Of a stretch of 64,000 nt of DNA, positions 1 through 8,026 are shown in pieces (position 1 is the first letter of the stretch; each line of letters opens with the position of its first letter). A program made the translations under genes and the position numbers. The stretch is from Candidatus Rhodoferax bjergmarkensis (GTDB taxonomy: Bacteria; Pseudomonadota; Gammaproteobacteria; Burkholderiales; Burkholderiaceae_C): contig JADJFX010000024.1 in NCBI GenBank assembly GCA_016708345.1, positions 18,022 to 82,021 of the forward strand, in the 5' to 3' direction. The notes beneath the pieces are model-generated. The model had not been told where the DNA came from. It saw only the letters and a program-made list of their open reading frames with translations, and did not search any database.

Positions 1-714
1 GTTGCGGTTCATGCCCACGTCAATCACCACCGCACCGGGCTTGACCATGTCGGCCGTCAGCACGTTGCGTTTGCCCACTGCCGCCACCACCACATCAGCC
101 TGTCGCGTGTAGTGGCCCATGTCCACGGTGGCGCTGTGGCAAATCGTGACCGTAGCATTGGCTTGGAGCAACAGCAGCGCCATCGGTTTGCCAACCGTGT
201 TGCTGCGGCCAATCACCACGGCATGTTTGCCGCGCAAGTCGATGCCGGTGCTCTCAATCAATTTCATGCAGCCGTAAGGTGTGCAGGGCCGAAAGCCCGG
301 CTGGCCCGTCATCAGTTCGCCCGCGCTCAGGGTGGCGTAGCCGTCGACGTCCTTGGCGGTGGAAATCGCCTCAATCACCTTGTGCGGGTTGATGTGCTTG
401 GGCAAAGGCATTTGCACCAGGATACCGTGAATGGCTGGGTCCACATTGAGCGCTGCAATGCGCGACAGCAACTCGGCTTCACTCAGGGATGCGTCAAACT
501 TTTCAAACACGGAGTGAACACCAGTGTCCGCACAAGCCTTCACCTTGTTGCGCACATACACCGCACTGGCCGGGTCGTCGCCGACCAGAATCACGGCCAA
601 GCCGGGCGTAACACCACGGGCTTTAAGGGCCTGCACCCGCGTGGCAATGTCGCCGCGCAGGCGGCTCGACAGCGCGCTGCCATCAATGATCTGACCAAAT
701 TTCTGTGTTGTCAT
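1..714 (-). CDS. folD: FolD, methylenetetrahydrofolate dehydrogenase/cyclohydrolase (3' end outside window)
   Basis: FolD interconverts 5,10-methylene-THF, methenyl-THF and 10-formyl-THF in the cytosol and supplies one-carbon units for purines and formyl-Met. Translating the minus strand from the ATG at 714 gives MTTQKFGQIIDGSALSSRL. The part near position 1 reads VLTADMVKPGAVVIDVGMNR, the conserved dinucleotide-binding end of FolD. The window holds 238 codons of a family usually near 285, so about 45 C-terminal residues lie outside. The regulator gene lies upstream, separated from folD by a terminator hairpin, so folD is probably transcribed from its own signals. Confidence 0.93.
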   Translation of the reverse strand, partial: MTTQKFGQIIDGSALSSRLRGDIATRVQALKARGVTPGLAVILVGDDPASAVYVRNKVKACADTGVHSVFEKFDASLSEAELLSRIAALNVDPAIHGILVQMPLPKHINPHKVIEAISTAKDVDGYATLSAGELMTGQPGFRPCTPYGCMKLIESTGIDLRGKHAVVIGRSNTVGKPMALLLLQANATVTICHSATVDMGHYTRQADVVVAAVGKRNVLTADMVKPGAVVIDVGMNRN

Positions 715-731
715 GATTTCATTTCCATAAA

Positions 732-765
732 TAAAAACGCCCGCTGGTGCATATCTGGCGGGCGT
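732..765 (-). terminator. Rho-independent terminator after the response regulator gene
   Basis: On the minus strand an 8-bp perfect stem (737-744 with 758-765, ACGCCCGC/GCGGGCGT) is followed by a T-rich run (732-737). It lies between the regulator stop (794) and the folD start (714), so it should end the kinase/regulator transcript. Confidence 0.8.
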
Positions 766-793
766 AAGGTGCTATAAAAATATTAGCGTGGCA

Positions 794-1420
794 TCAGGCT
801 TTGGCGGCAACCTGTCCCAGGGCGATTTTCAGCAAATCGGCAACGGTGTTGGCACCGAGTTTTTCCATGATGTTGGCGCGGTGCGCCTCTACCGTTTTGA
901 TGCTGATGCCCAGATCGTCGGCAATTTGCTTGTTCAAACGTCCGGCCACGATGCGCTCCAGCACCTGCGCCTCGCGCAGCGTCAGGCGGGCCATCAGGGC
1001 AACACGGCTGGCTGCATTTTGGTGCAGGGCGAACGAGTCTTTGGCGTGGTCCAGCATGCGCTCGACCAAGGGCACCAACTGGTCTTCATTGAACGGCTTC
1101 TGAATGAAATCCATGGCACCTTTTTTCATCGTATCCACCGCCATCGGGACATCGCCGTGGCCTGTGATGAACACAATGGGCAGTGGCGAGTGGGTTTCGA
1201 TCAGGCGGGTTTGCAGTTCCAGGCCGGTCATGCCCCCCATGCGAATGTCCACAATCAAACAAGCCACTTCGCGGGCGTCGTAACGGCTCAGGAAGGACTC
1301 GGCGGACTCAAAGCAGCGAACGCGGTAGTCCTTGCCCTCCAGCAGCCACTGAAGCGAGTCACGAACCGCCTCATCGTCATCCACCACGTAAACCGTACCT
1401 TTTTTTGGTGCCAAACTCAT
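794..1420 (-). CDS. FixJ/TtrR-type response regulator (REC + LuxR HTH)
   Basis: This is a 208-residue two-component regulator. The receiver domain (about 8-125) has the acidic triad DDD at 14-16, the phosphoacceptor Asp58 (IVDIRMGGMTG), Thr86 and Lys108 (FIQKPF). A LuxR/FixJ DNA-binding domain (about 140-200) carries LTLREAQVLERIVAGRLNKQ and ISIKTVEAHR. It starts 3 bp after the stop of the kinase gene, so the two are one operon and almost certainly partners. From memory, similar pairs lie beside folD and aceE in other Comamonadaceae; no aceE follows here. The target genes cannot be told from the sequence. Confidence 0.88.
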   Translation of the reverse strand: MSLAPKKGTVYVVDDDEAVRDSLQWLLEGKDYRVRCFESAESFLSRYDAREVACLIVDIRMGGMTGLELQTRLIETHSPLPIVFITGHGDVPMAVDTMKKGAMDFIQKPFNEDQLVPLVERMLDHAKDSFALHQNAASRVALMARLTLREAQVLERIVAGRLNKQIADDLGISIKTVEAHRANIMEKLGANTVADLLKIALGQVAAKA

Positions 1421-1423
1421 GCG

Positions 1424-3934
1424 TTAACCTGAAATATTTGCTTGTCCGAGCGGGGGGTGTTCAATGGGTTGCTGCGCTTTCGTCATGGGAATCCAGAATG
1501 AAAAACAGCACCCAGACATATCGTTGCCATTGTAGAGGTTCTCGGCTTTCATTCGGCCTTGGTGCGACTCGACGATGGAGCGGCACAAGCTCAGGCCAAT
1601 GCCCATGCCGTCGGCCTTGGTGGAATAAAACGCTTCATAAAGGCGGGCCATAACTTCAGGTGCGAGACCGTGGCCTGAATCGGTCACCATGAATTCAATC
1701 ACCGGCTTGCCGTCCACATGATTGGGCGCAACCCGCAGCTTGACACTGCGCTGCGCGGTCAGCCGCTGTGCAGCGTCAACCGACTCCGCTGCATTTTTAA
1801 GAAGGTTGACCAGCACCTGTTCGATCAGCAACGGGTTCACCAGCAACGCTGGCATGTTGGGTGCAACGTAATGCGTCAGACGCACGTTGCGACGGCGCAT
1901 TTCGATATCCGCAAGTTCGACGGCCTCGTCCACCATACCGGCGATGTGCGACAGGCATCGGTTGGGCTCACTGCGCTTCACAAATGAACGAATGCGCTGA
2001 ATGATCTGACCGGCCCGATGCGCCTGCTTGGCCGTTTTTTCAAGTGCGCCCAACAGGTCTTCTTCGGTAATTTGATGGGCCTTGATGCGCGAGACCATGC
2101 CGTTGCAATAGTTGTTGATGGCGGTCAGCGGCTGGTTCAATTCATGGGCCACGCTGGAAGCCATTTCGCCCATGGTGATCAAGCGGCTGGCCGATTGCGC
2201 GCGCTGGGTTTGCGCGGCGGATTGTTCCTCGGCAATCCGGCGCGCCGTGATGTCGGTCGCAATCACCATCTGCGCCAAACGGCCATCCACCCAGCTCAGG
2301 TACCGGGTGCGCACTTCCAGCCACTTGTCCAGTTCTTCCAGGTAAATCTCGGCACTCTCGGCCTCGGTGTCAGGCAACAGGTTGGTCGGCATGCCCGCAA
2401 ACGCGTCCACGTGGTCCAGGGCTTCGTCACTGGGCGGCGCTGTCGGCACGCCGGCCTGGGCGGCCAATTGCAAATGTCCCCCGGCCAGGGTGCCAAACCA
2501 CAAACGGTACAGTTTGTTGGCAAACAAAAGCTCATCACTGCCCAGTGGTGCCACTGAAATGGAGGCATCAAGCGCTTCCAGCACAGTGGTAAAGCGCTCA
2601 TGCAAGGCAGACAATTGTTCACGAATCCGATTAGGTTCGGTGATGTCGGTCATGGAGGTCATCCAGCCCGTTTGCGTGCCACGCGCATCAATCAGGGGCG
2701 ATACATACAGGCGCGCATCGAAAAGTGTCCCGTCTTTGCGTTTGACCTGAACCTGTACCCCGCCAGGGGTGGTTTTCCCGGTTAATTCCTGTTCCAGAAT
2801 AAATGCCAGTGACTCACGGTCGCTCTCGGGCCAATACGGAAACGGCGCGGTCTGCCCCACCAGCTCGAATTCACTCCAGCCGGTCATTTGGCAAAACGCC
2901 ACGTTCACGTAGGTAATGCGACCTTGCAAGTCCATGGCGCGCATGCCGGTCAACATGGAGTTTTCCATCGCCCGGCGAAAGGTGGTCTCGGACACCAGCG
3001 CCTGCTGGGCCTGCATGCGCCTGCGGGTGTGGCGCCAATTGGCAATCAGCATCCAGGCCGTCATGGCACTGAGCGCCATCACCAGCCAGAACAGGCCGCT
3101 GCCAATCACGCCCAAAGATGTCCGGTACGCTTGGGCGCGCAGCAACAGCCCGTTGCCCACAGGTGACACCGGCACTTCGTAAACAAGGGCCGGGCTTGCC
3201 CATGGCAACAGATGGGTGGCCGGGTTGCGCGGTGGAATGCTGGTGCCAGCCAGCAAACCGCCATTGGCATCATGAAAGGAAACCGCGTACTTGGCCGAAA
3301 CCTCGGCCGGTACGCTGTAGCGAAACAGGCCGTCCACCGAGTACTCGGCCAGCAATACGCCGGTAAACCGCGGACCATTGCTCAGCGGAATGTGCAACTG
3401 CAGCACCGCCGCAAGGTCCTGCGCGGCTTCACGCTGGGCGTAGATGGGCTGCTGAAGTTCCCGGGCAAGGCCAAAGCCATTTTCAGTGTCATCGATTTTG
3501 AAGGTGCTGCCGATGGCGCGATGCTGGTTGGCCAGCAGGCTGGGGTTTCCCACGCTGGCCTTGATCCGCCTGCGCTCATCAATCCAGGTCAGAGCCTGCA
3601 ACTCCGGGTGCATGGTGATCAGCGCCTCCGCCCGGCCGGGAAAATCATCCACCGACAACTCTCGTACAGACACCTCACGCGCAATGCGCATGAGCTGCTC
3701 CTGGCGCTCCAGCAGGCGCAGGCGCAGTTGCTGCTGGGTGTATTCGACATCGCGCTTGACGGCCTCTTGCTCCCGGTCAATCTCTTCCAGCCGCAAGTAA
3801 ACGAATGCAGCGACGATGGCGGCCAAAAACAGAAGAACAGCGGCAAGTGGCGCAATCACTGCAAACCGGTCTTGCCTGTGTGGCGTCAAACGTGACCACC
3901 ATTTGCGCAGCCGGGCTGCAGGGGACAGATTCAT
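1424..3934 (-). CDS. PAS-containing sensor histidine kinase
   Basis: This membrane histidine kinase pairs with the downstream regulator. From the ATG at 3934 (MNLSPAARL) it has 836 residues. It shows an N-terminal transmembrane helix (about 22-45), an extracytoplasmic sensor region of about 220 residues, a second helix (about 275-298), a PAS domain (about 320-440, ITYVNVAFCQMTGW), a second PAS-like region, a HisKA box (MASSVAHELNQPLTAI) and an ATPase domain with N box (LVNLLKNAAES), G1 (DSGHGLAPE) and G2 (GMGIGLSLC). The open frame runs to 4060. I prefer 3934 or 3970 because the first 30-42 residues look like non-coding sequence. No clear ribosome site decides the start. The sensed signal is unknown. 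Confidence 0.85.
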   Translation of the reverse strand: MNLSPAARLRKWWSRLTPHRQDRFAVIAPLAAVLLFLAAIVAAFVYLRLEEIDREQEAVKRDVEYTQQQLRLRLLERQEQLMRIAREVSVRELSVDDFPGRAEALITMHPELQALTWIDERRRIKASVGNPSLLANQHRAIGSTFKIDDTENGFGLARELQQPIYAQREAAQDLAAVLQLHIPLSNGPRFTGVLLAEYSVDGLFRYSVPAEVSAKYAVSFHDANGGLLAGTSIPPRNPATHLLPWASPALVYEVPVSPVGNGLLLRAQAYRTSLGVIGSGLFWLVMALSAMTAWMLIANWRHTRRRMQAQQALVSETTFRRAMENSMLTGMRAMDLQGRITYVNVAFCQMTGWSEFELVGQTAPFPYWPESDRESLAFILEQELTGKTTPGGVQVQVKRKDGTLFDARLYVSPLIDARGTQTGWMTSMTDITEPNRIREQLSALHERFTTVLEALDASISVAPLGSDELLFANKLYRLWFGTLAGGHLQLAAQAGVPTAPPSDEALDHVDAFAGMPTNLLPDTEAESAEIYLEELDKWLEVRTRYLSWVDGRLAQMVIATDITARRIAEEQSAAQTQRAQSASRLITMGEMASSVAHELNQPLTAINNYCNGMVSRIKAHQITEEDLLGALEKTAKQAHRAGQIIQRIRSFVKRSEPNRCLSHIAGMVDEAVELADIEMRRRNVRLTHYVAPNMPALLVNPLLIEQVLVNLLKNAAESVDAAQRLTAQRSVKLRVAPNHVDGKPVIEFMVTDSGHGLAPEVMARLYEAFYSTKADGMGIGLSLCRSIVESHQGRMKAENLYNGNDMSGCCFSFWIPMTKAQQPIEHPPLGQANISG

Positions 3935-4152
3935 CGGATGGGGCAGAGAAAAGATTCGCGTCAAAGGCATGATGCCAAGTGTAGGTGACACCCGCAAGTG
4001 CTCAGTTGCAGAAGTCCGCAATACATCACGAAGTGCTTTGCTCGCTCGCTGGTTTGTCAAAACTGCCGTCGATGCTTCGGTGCTCGTTGACGCAAGTGGC
4101 GTTCAACAAAAGGGCCGTTTCGGTTTAAGAAATTGGGCCAACCCTGCCCAAA

Positions 4153-4207
4153 ATGCTACAAAATAAGGAGCTATTCACGCAGATTTTACATGCGCTAGCA
4201 GCTTATT
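4153..4207. repeat. Palindromic repeat, family R3 (intergenic copy)
   Basis: An imperfect dyad (ataaggagct ... agcagcttat) surrounds short GCGC-type cores. It matches the layout of the other R3 copies in this window (16280, 23250, 24032, 42425, 54129, 61245). It lies in the 325-bp gap between the kinase start and the FAS1 gene, where no gene was seen. Confidence 0.45.
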
Positions 4208-4385
4208 TGGCATAGAAATCTGGTGCGATTCAGAAGGAGTGCGATATTCAAGCCAAGATATGTGGACAAGGCTTTACAGGGGCCGGGATGAAATGCTTGA
4301 TTGCCACACCCCGAAGCCCCTTGGGAGGCTGCTAACGCCCACCAAGAATCTCGAGAGACCAATAAGGCGACTAAAGCAAGTCGAG

Positions 4386-4877
4386 TTACTTGGTTTTGGC
4401 TTTGGGTGGGATCATCACTGCATCAATGACGTTAACCATACCGTTCGAAGCTTCAACATCGATTTGCGTTGCAGCCGCGTTTTCAATGGTCAACGTCTTG
4501 CCAGCCCAAGACAATTCGATGCTATTGCCATTCAAAGTTTTCTTCGGACCACTTGCCAGACCTTTCACAGTGATGAAAGATGGAACCACGTGGTAGCTCA
4601 AAACTGATTTCAATAGCTCTTTGTCGCTTTTGAGTTCATTGAGCTTGGCTGCTGGTAATGCCTGAAAAGCAGCATCATTGGGAACAAAAATCGTCAAAAG
4701 TGACTCGCCACTCAACGCAGGACTTAGACCCGCCTCATTGATCAGTTGTGTGGCAATAGTCAAATTTGGATTTTTGCCGATGGTATCCATGACCGATGCT
4801 GCCTGGGCAAACGCAATTCCGCATGAAAATAATGCCGCAGCGGTTACGTGGGAAATTAGCCATTTACGCTTGTTCAT
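4386..4877 (-). CDS. Secreted FAS1 (fasciclin) domain protein
   Basis: This 163-residue protein has a Sec signal peptide (about 1-26, cleavage near AFAQA-AS) followed by one FAS1 domain. The family's H1 and H2 boxes are visible: TIFVPNDAAFQALP (about 61-74) and VNVIDAVMIPP near the C-terminus, with LKSVLSYHVVP between. FAS1 proteins of this type are periplasmic or secreted and mediate adhesion or surface interactions. Some bacterial ones follow stress regulators. It stands alone, with its own promoter region upstream (4880-5040). The exact role here is unknown. Confidence 0.9.
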   Translation of the reverse strand: MNKRKWLISHVTAAALFSCGIAFAQAASVMDTIGKNPNLTIATQLINEAGLSPALSGESLLTIFVPNDAAFQALPAAKLNELKSDKELLKSVLSYHVVPSFITVKGLASGPKKTLNGNSIELSWAGKTLTIENAAATQIDVEASNGMVNVIDAVMIPPKAKTK

Positions 4878-5252
4878 AAGGGTGCCTTTAGTCAGTGGTT
4901 AAATTCGGACGCCTGCATTCGTTTCCAGAGCAGGAGCTTCCAAAGGTGTGCAATTGCTTGGAACTGATTGATGAATCAATCCCCAATCGCTTGCAATATT
5001 GTGGAAGCGATATGTTCAGAATTCATGACAACAACTGACGGTGTGGCGCATGGCGGTTCTCGTCAAGCTGCGGGCAGCGGCAACCAAATTTTTGCAACCA
5101 ACCACTGAAGACGGTGCTCAATGCCCGCATGCTTTGTCACCCCTTTGTAACTCAATTGTGCGAAGATTTTTCCAGTGCCTTTGGAGACCCGCAAACCCTC
5201 AGCTTGAGGTGAAGGGTGTTCATTGGGCGTTGAACATAATTGAAAGCTGCAA
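4878..5252. other. Intergenic gap between FAS1 and PilZ genes
   Basis: This stretch of 375 bases holds the upstream regions of two divergent genes. No additional gene, RNA or strong inverted repeat was recognised. The reading frames that cross it have no coding character. Confidence 0.5.
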
Positions 5253-5654
5253 ATGGAAAACAATACTGAAAACCGAGTTCATACGAGGGCGCAATTCTTT
5301 AGGATCAATTCCCCCGGTGAGGACCCGGTGGCTGTCTACGCTTTCAGAGCAGAGAATGACAAAGACGCAATTCCAGCCTTGGTGGTGGACCTCAGTGAAG
5401 GGGGCGTGCAGATTCTTTCCAACACGACTGCACCGCTTGTGGGTTCGCTTTTCAACTTGAACTTGGTACCCGAAACCCCATTGCCTGATTTGCATCCCTA
5501 TCAAGTGCAAAAGGTATGGTCATGCACTGAGGGCATTTATGTTAAGACGGGTTTTGAGTTTGCTGAAGGAGTAGCTATCGGCGAGACGCTCATAAAACTT
5601 TTTTCGTCGAATGAAAATTGTTTTTTGCGCTGCGTTTTACACCCAATGGAGTAG
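5253..5654 (+). CDS. PilZ-domain protein (c-di-GMP receptor candidate)
   Basis: This 133-residue cytosolic protein is essentially a single PilZ domain. Both c-di-GMP ligand motifs are present: RxxxR at Arg8 and Arg12 (ENRVHTR), and D/NxSxxG at Asp46, Ser48 and Gly51 (DLSEGG). PilZ proteins bind c-di-GMP and pass the signal to motility, polysaccharide or pilus machinery. Two GGDEF-EAL proteins in this window (46254-48746 and 56347-58407) belong to the same signalling network, although nothing links them physically. No partner gene is adjacent. The ribosome site is weak (gaaag). Confidence 0.82.
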   Translation: MENNTENRVHTRAQFFRINSPGEDPVAVYAFRAENDKDAIPALVVDLSEGGVQILSNTTAPLVGSLFNLNLVPETPLPDLHPYQVQKVWSCTEGIYVKTGFEFAEGVAIGETLIKLFSSNENCFLRCVLHPME

Positions 5655-5900
5655 ATGCCATTCGCAACGCGCATATTCAGTTCAAAAAAAGTCAGTATTC
5701 CGCAGAACCTCAAGCCTTTTGAGAAGTTTTGGTGATCTGGCAAAACGGGTATGCGAACGCACGCCGTCGATCAGTCTCCGACAAGAAAATGGCCATTGCC
5801 GTCTCTGCCCGGTAAGCCGCCATTTTGTTTGCATCCACAAAGTGCTTGCTGCGTGTACTGAGCTGGCTTGAAGTAAACACAATGTGCTTAAAAATCCCAA

Positions 5901-5930
5901 AAAAAAAGCCACCCGAAGGTGGCTTTTTCA
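5901..5930 (-). terminator. Bidirectional intrinsic terminator downstream of the lipoprotein gene
   Basis: Stem GCCACC/GGTGGC (5908-5913 with 5918-5923) with loop CGAA is extended by A and T runs on both sides. On the minus strand it ends the 5951-6193 gene. It could also stop transcripts from the PilZ side. Confidence 0.85.
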
Positions 5931-5950
5931 CTAGAGGGAATAAGTAATGT

Positions 5951-6193
5951 TTACTTGCTTGCAGCAGCAGCAGGAGCACTGGCTGCATCAGCAGAAGCGC
6001 TGGCTGCAGGAGCAGAAGCATCAGCAGCAGGTGCCGCAGCGGCAGCATCAGAAGCTGCGGAAGCAGCAGGAGCAGCGGCTTCAGCGGGAGCAGCAACAGG
6101 CGTGGGAGCAACAGGTGCTTCTTCTGGTTTTTTGCCACAAGCAACAAGAGCGGTAGCGGCGATAACTGCAGCCAAAACGAGTGATTTATTCAT
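5951..6193 (-). CDS. Small Ala/Pro-rich lipoprotein
   Basis: This 80-residue protein starts MNKSLVLAAVIAATALVACG, a lipoprotein signal with the lipobox ALVAC and Cys19 as lipidation site. The rest is low complexity: Ala, Pro, Ser, Asp and Glu in irregular repeats, with no predicted fold. Such a tail may span the periplasm or the peptidoglycan. A strong terminator follows, and two dyads lie directly upstream. I recall similar small lipoproteins in Comamonadaceae but know no function. The amino-acid bias follows the GCA/GCT-rich repeat of its DNA. Confidence 0.75.
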   Translation of the reverse strand: MNKSLVLAAVIAATALVACGKKPEEAPVAPTPVAAPAEAAAPAASAASDAAAAAPAADASAPAASASADAASAPAAAASK

Positions 6194-6219
6194 TTGAAAA
6201 TACCTAGTGAGTTAACGAA

Positions 6220-6258
6220 ACAATTTCCGGAAATTGTCAGTGCAACGAAACTGCACTG
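6220..6258. promoter_or_regulatory. Two adjacent dyads upstream of the lipoprotein gene
   Basis: A perfect 18-bp palindrome (acaatttccggaaattgt, 6220-6237) directly adjoins a second inverted repeat (cagtgca/tgcactg, 6238-6258). Both lie 27-65 bp upstream of the lipoprotein start at 6193. They are either an operator pair or hairpins in the 5' leader. Confidence 0.5.
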
Positions 6259-6337
6259 ACCAAGCAAAACGACTCGAGCTCTTTTTGCTTAGCCTCGAAT
6301 TATAGGGGAAATCTGCAATTTGACTGTTTGGCTTGGG

Positions 6338-6862
6338 TTACAAGCCTAAAGTAGAAGATGCAAACCCGGGCGAACTGTTGCGAATTTGTTCATCCAATAC
6401 TTCCTTGAGTTGGACCAAACGATCTTTTTCTTGTCCACAAATTCCCGCACTGTGGCGAGTCTCCACGCGCTGCATAAACCAAGTGCGACTCCATAGGACA
6501 CTCGGAAAATCAGCAGCTGCCGTTCTGTTGCAGATCCGACAATCAATTAAATGGCCCCATGTTTTTCGCCAAGAGACGAATCGAGCGTGATGTCGCAACA
6601 CCTCGTCGTACCGGGTGGCGAGAATGATCATGTGCCGACCGGATTTGGACCAAGCCTGCAAAGACTCAAAGACTGCAAGTTCGTTCAAAGGCCAATCCTC
6701 AAACGTGGCATCACTCAAGATAATTTCTTGCCAGCCTTCGCGAGCCGCGCAAGCCAGTGCATCACGCACTAAATTTGCAAATGCCACTCGCCCTGAAAAC
6801 CGGCCATGAACCAATGGTTTCGTTTCAGTGTTTTCCGATGTCTGCGGTTTCTCAGTTTCCAT
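6338..6862 (-). CDS. Conserved-looking hypothetical protein
   Basis: This 174-residue protein has no signal peptide or membrane segment. The middle looks like a globular domain: FANLVRDALACAAREGWQEI, ILSDATFEDWPLNE, then a region rich in Trp, His and Arg (RHHARFVSWRKTWGHLIDCR). The C-terminus is charged. Codon use resembles the neighbouring housekeeping genes, so I take it as real. I do not recognise the family with confidence and offer no function. It is monocistronic, divergent from the FKBP gene. Confidence 0.65.
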   Translation of the reverse strand: METEKPQTSENTETKPLVHGRFSGRVAFANLVRDALACAAREGWQEIILSDATFEDWPLNELAVFESLQAWSKSGRHMIILATRYDEVLRHHARFVSWRKTWGHLIDCRICNRTAAADFPSVLWSRTWFMQRVETRHSAGICGQEKDRLVQLKEVLDEQIRNSSPGFASSTLGL

Positions 6863-7028
6863 GACACAACCCCGATTGATTCATCTGCATTAGCTTCTCC
6901 TGTAATATTCCAAGAATTGACGGGCATGCCGCACACACATCAATATCACTTGGTATTGGGCTATTCTCACCCGCTTTATTCACCCACATTACTTACACAC
7001 TTTATTTTCTGACCAAGGCAATTCTCCA

Positions 7029-7562
7029 ATGGAAATCAAACAACAATGCGTCGTCGCGCTGACGTGGACGCTCAAAGACACCTTGGGTGAAGAGCTGGAT
7101 GTACTTGACGATCCAGTCGAGTTTCTGGTGGGGGGCACAGACCTGTTCGAAGCTATCGAGGAAGCATTACAGGGCCATGAGGTGGGTGAAAAGGTCGATA
7201 TCCAGATTGAACCAGAGCAGGGTTTTGGCGATTTTGATGATCAACTCCTGTTCTTGGAACCCCGTGAACTTTTCCCGGCAGAACTGGAAGAAGGCATGAC
7301 CTTTGAAGGTGCGTCACTGCCCGATGGCTGCAACCCGGATGCACCCAAAAATGTGCTTTACACCGTGTCTGAAATTTATCCCGAACACGTCGTGCTGGAC
7401 GGAAACCATCCGCTTTCAGGTATTGCCTTGCGCCTGAGCTTGAAGGTTGAGGGTGTACGTGAGGCCACTGAGGAAGAAATTGGTCGCGGCACAGCAGGCA
7501 CCGGGTTTTTCAAAATCCAGCCCTTGCATGCCAGCACCCTTGGCACATCTACCCTGCACTGA
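7029..7562 (+). CDS. FKBP-type peptidyl-prolyl isomerase, SlyD-like
   Basis: This 177-residue protein has the FKBP fold interrupted by an insert-in-flap chaperone domain, as in SlyD/FkpB. The N-terminus (VALTWTLKDTLGEELD) and FLVGGTDLFEAIEEALQGHE match the FKBP strands. IEPEQGFGDFDD opens the insert and LDGNHPLSGIALRLSLKVEG (about 123-142) closes it. Such proteins catalyse cis/trans isomerisation of prolyl bonds in the cytosol and assist folding. The His-rich metal-binding tail of E. coli SlyD is absent. It converges with dut, with stops 1 bp apart. Confidence 0.88.
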   Translation: MEIKQQCVVALTWTLKDTLGEELDVLDDPVEFLVGGTDLFEAIEEALQGHEVGEKVDIQIEPEQGFGDFDDQLLFLEPRELFPAELEEGMTFEGASLPDGCNPDAPKNVLYTVSEIYPEHVVLDGNHPLSGIALRLSLKVEGVREATEEEIGRGTAGTGFFKIQPLHASTLGTSTLH

Positions 7563-7563
7563 T

Positions 7564-8010
7564 TCAGGATTTCCCGGTTGATCCGTAGCCGCCCTCCCCG
7601 CGCTCACTGGCAGGAAATTCGGTCACCACGTTGAACTGGGCCTGCACCACCGGGACAATGACAAGCTGTGCGATGCGTTCCATGGGCTCGATGGTGAACG
7701 CCACATCGCTGCGATTCCACGCACTGACCATGAGATGTCCCTGGTAATCGCTGTCGATGAGCCCGACCAAATTGCCCAGCACAATCCCATGTTTATGACC
7801 CAAACCGGAACGTGGCAAGATGAGCGCCGCAAAATTCGGGTCTGCCAAGTAAATGGAAATGCCAGTGGGAACCAGTTGCCACGCATTGGGCTGCAAGGTG
7901 AGCGGCTCGCTCAGACAAGCCCGCAAATCAAGCCCGGCACTGCCCGGAGTCGCATAAGACGGCAGCTGGTCTGCCATTCGTGAATCGATGATCTTGACAT
8001 CTATCTTCAT
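7564..8010 (-). CDS. dut: dUTP diphosphatase
   Basis: Dut hydrolyses dUTP to dUMP and pyrophosphate, keeping uracil out of DNA and supplying dTMP synthesis. The 148-residue trimeric-type enzyme shows all five motifs: PGSAGLDLRA (1), PRSGLGHKHG (2), GLIDSDYQG with the catalytic Asp (3), ERIAQLVI (4) and the flexible P-loop-like RGEGGYGSTG (5). It starts 17 bp after the coaBC stop in the same direction, so coaBC-dut is probably one transcript, a common bacterial arrangement. Confidence 0.96.
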   Translation of the reverse strand: MKIDVKIIDSRMADQLPSYATPGSAGLDLRACLSEPLTLQPNAWQLVPTGISIYLADPNFAALILPRSGLGHKHGIVLGNLVGLIDSDYQGHLMVSAWNRSDVAFTIEPMERIAQLVIVPVVQAQFNVVTEFPASERGEGGYGSTGKS

Positions 8011-8026
8011 ATATTCAACATAAAAG

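Noticed and set aside
5682..5912. 76-residue frame with a hydrophobic start
   Set aside because: It begins inside the terminator hairpin and is not supported by a ribosome site or codon use.
5710..6147. Leucine-rich 145-residue frame antisense to repetitive DNA
   Set aside because: It is the frame-shifted shadow of the Ala/Pro-rich lipoprotein and crosses the terminator.
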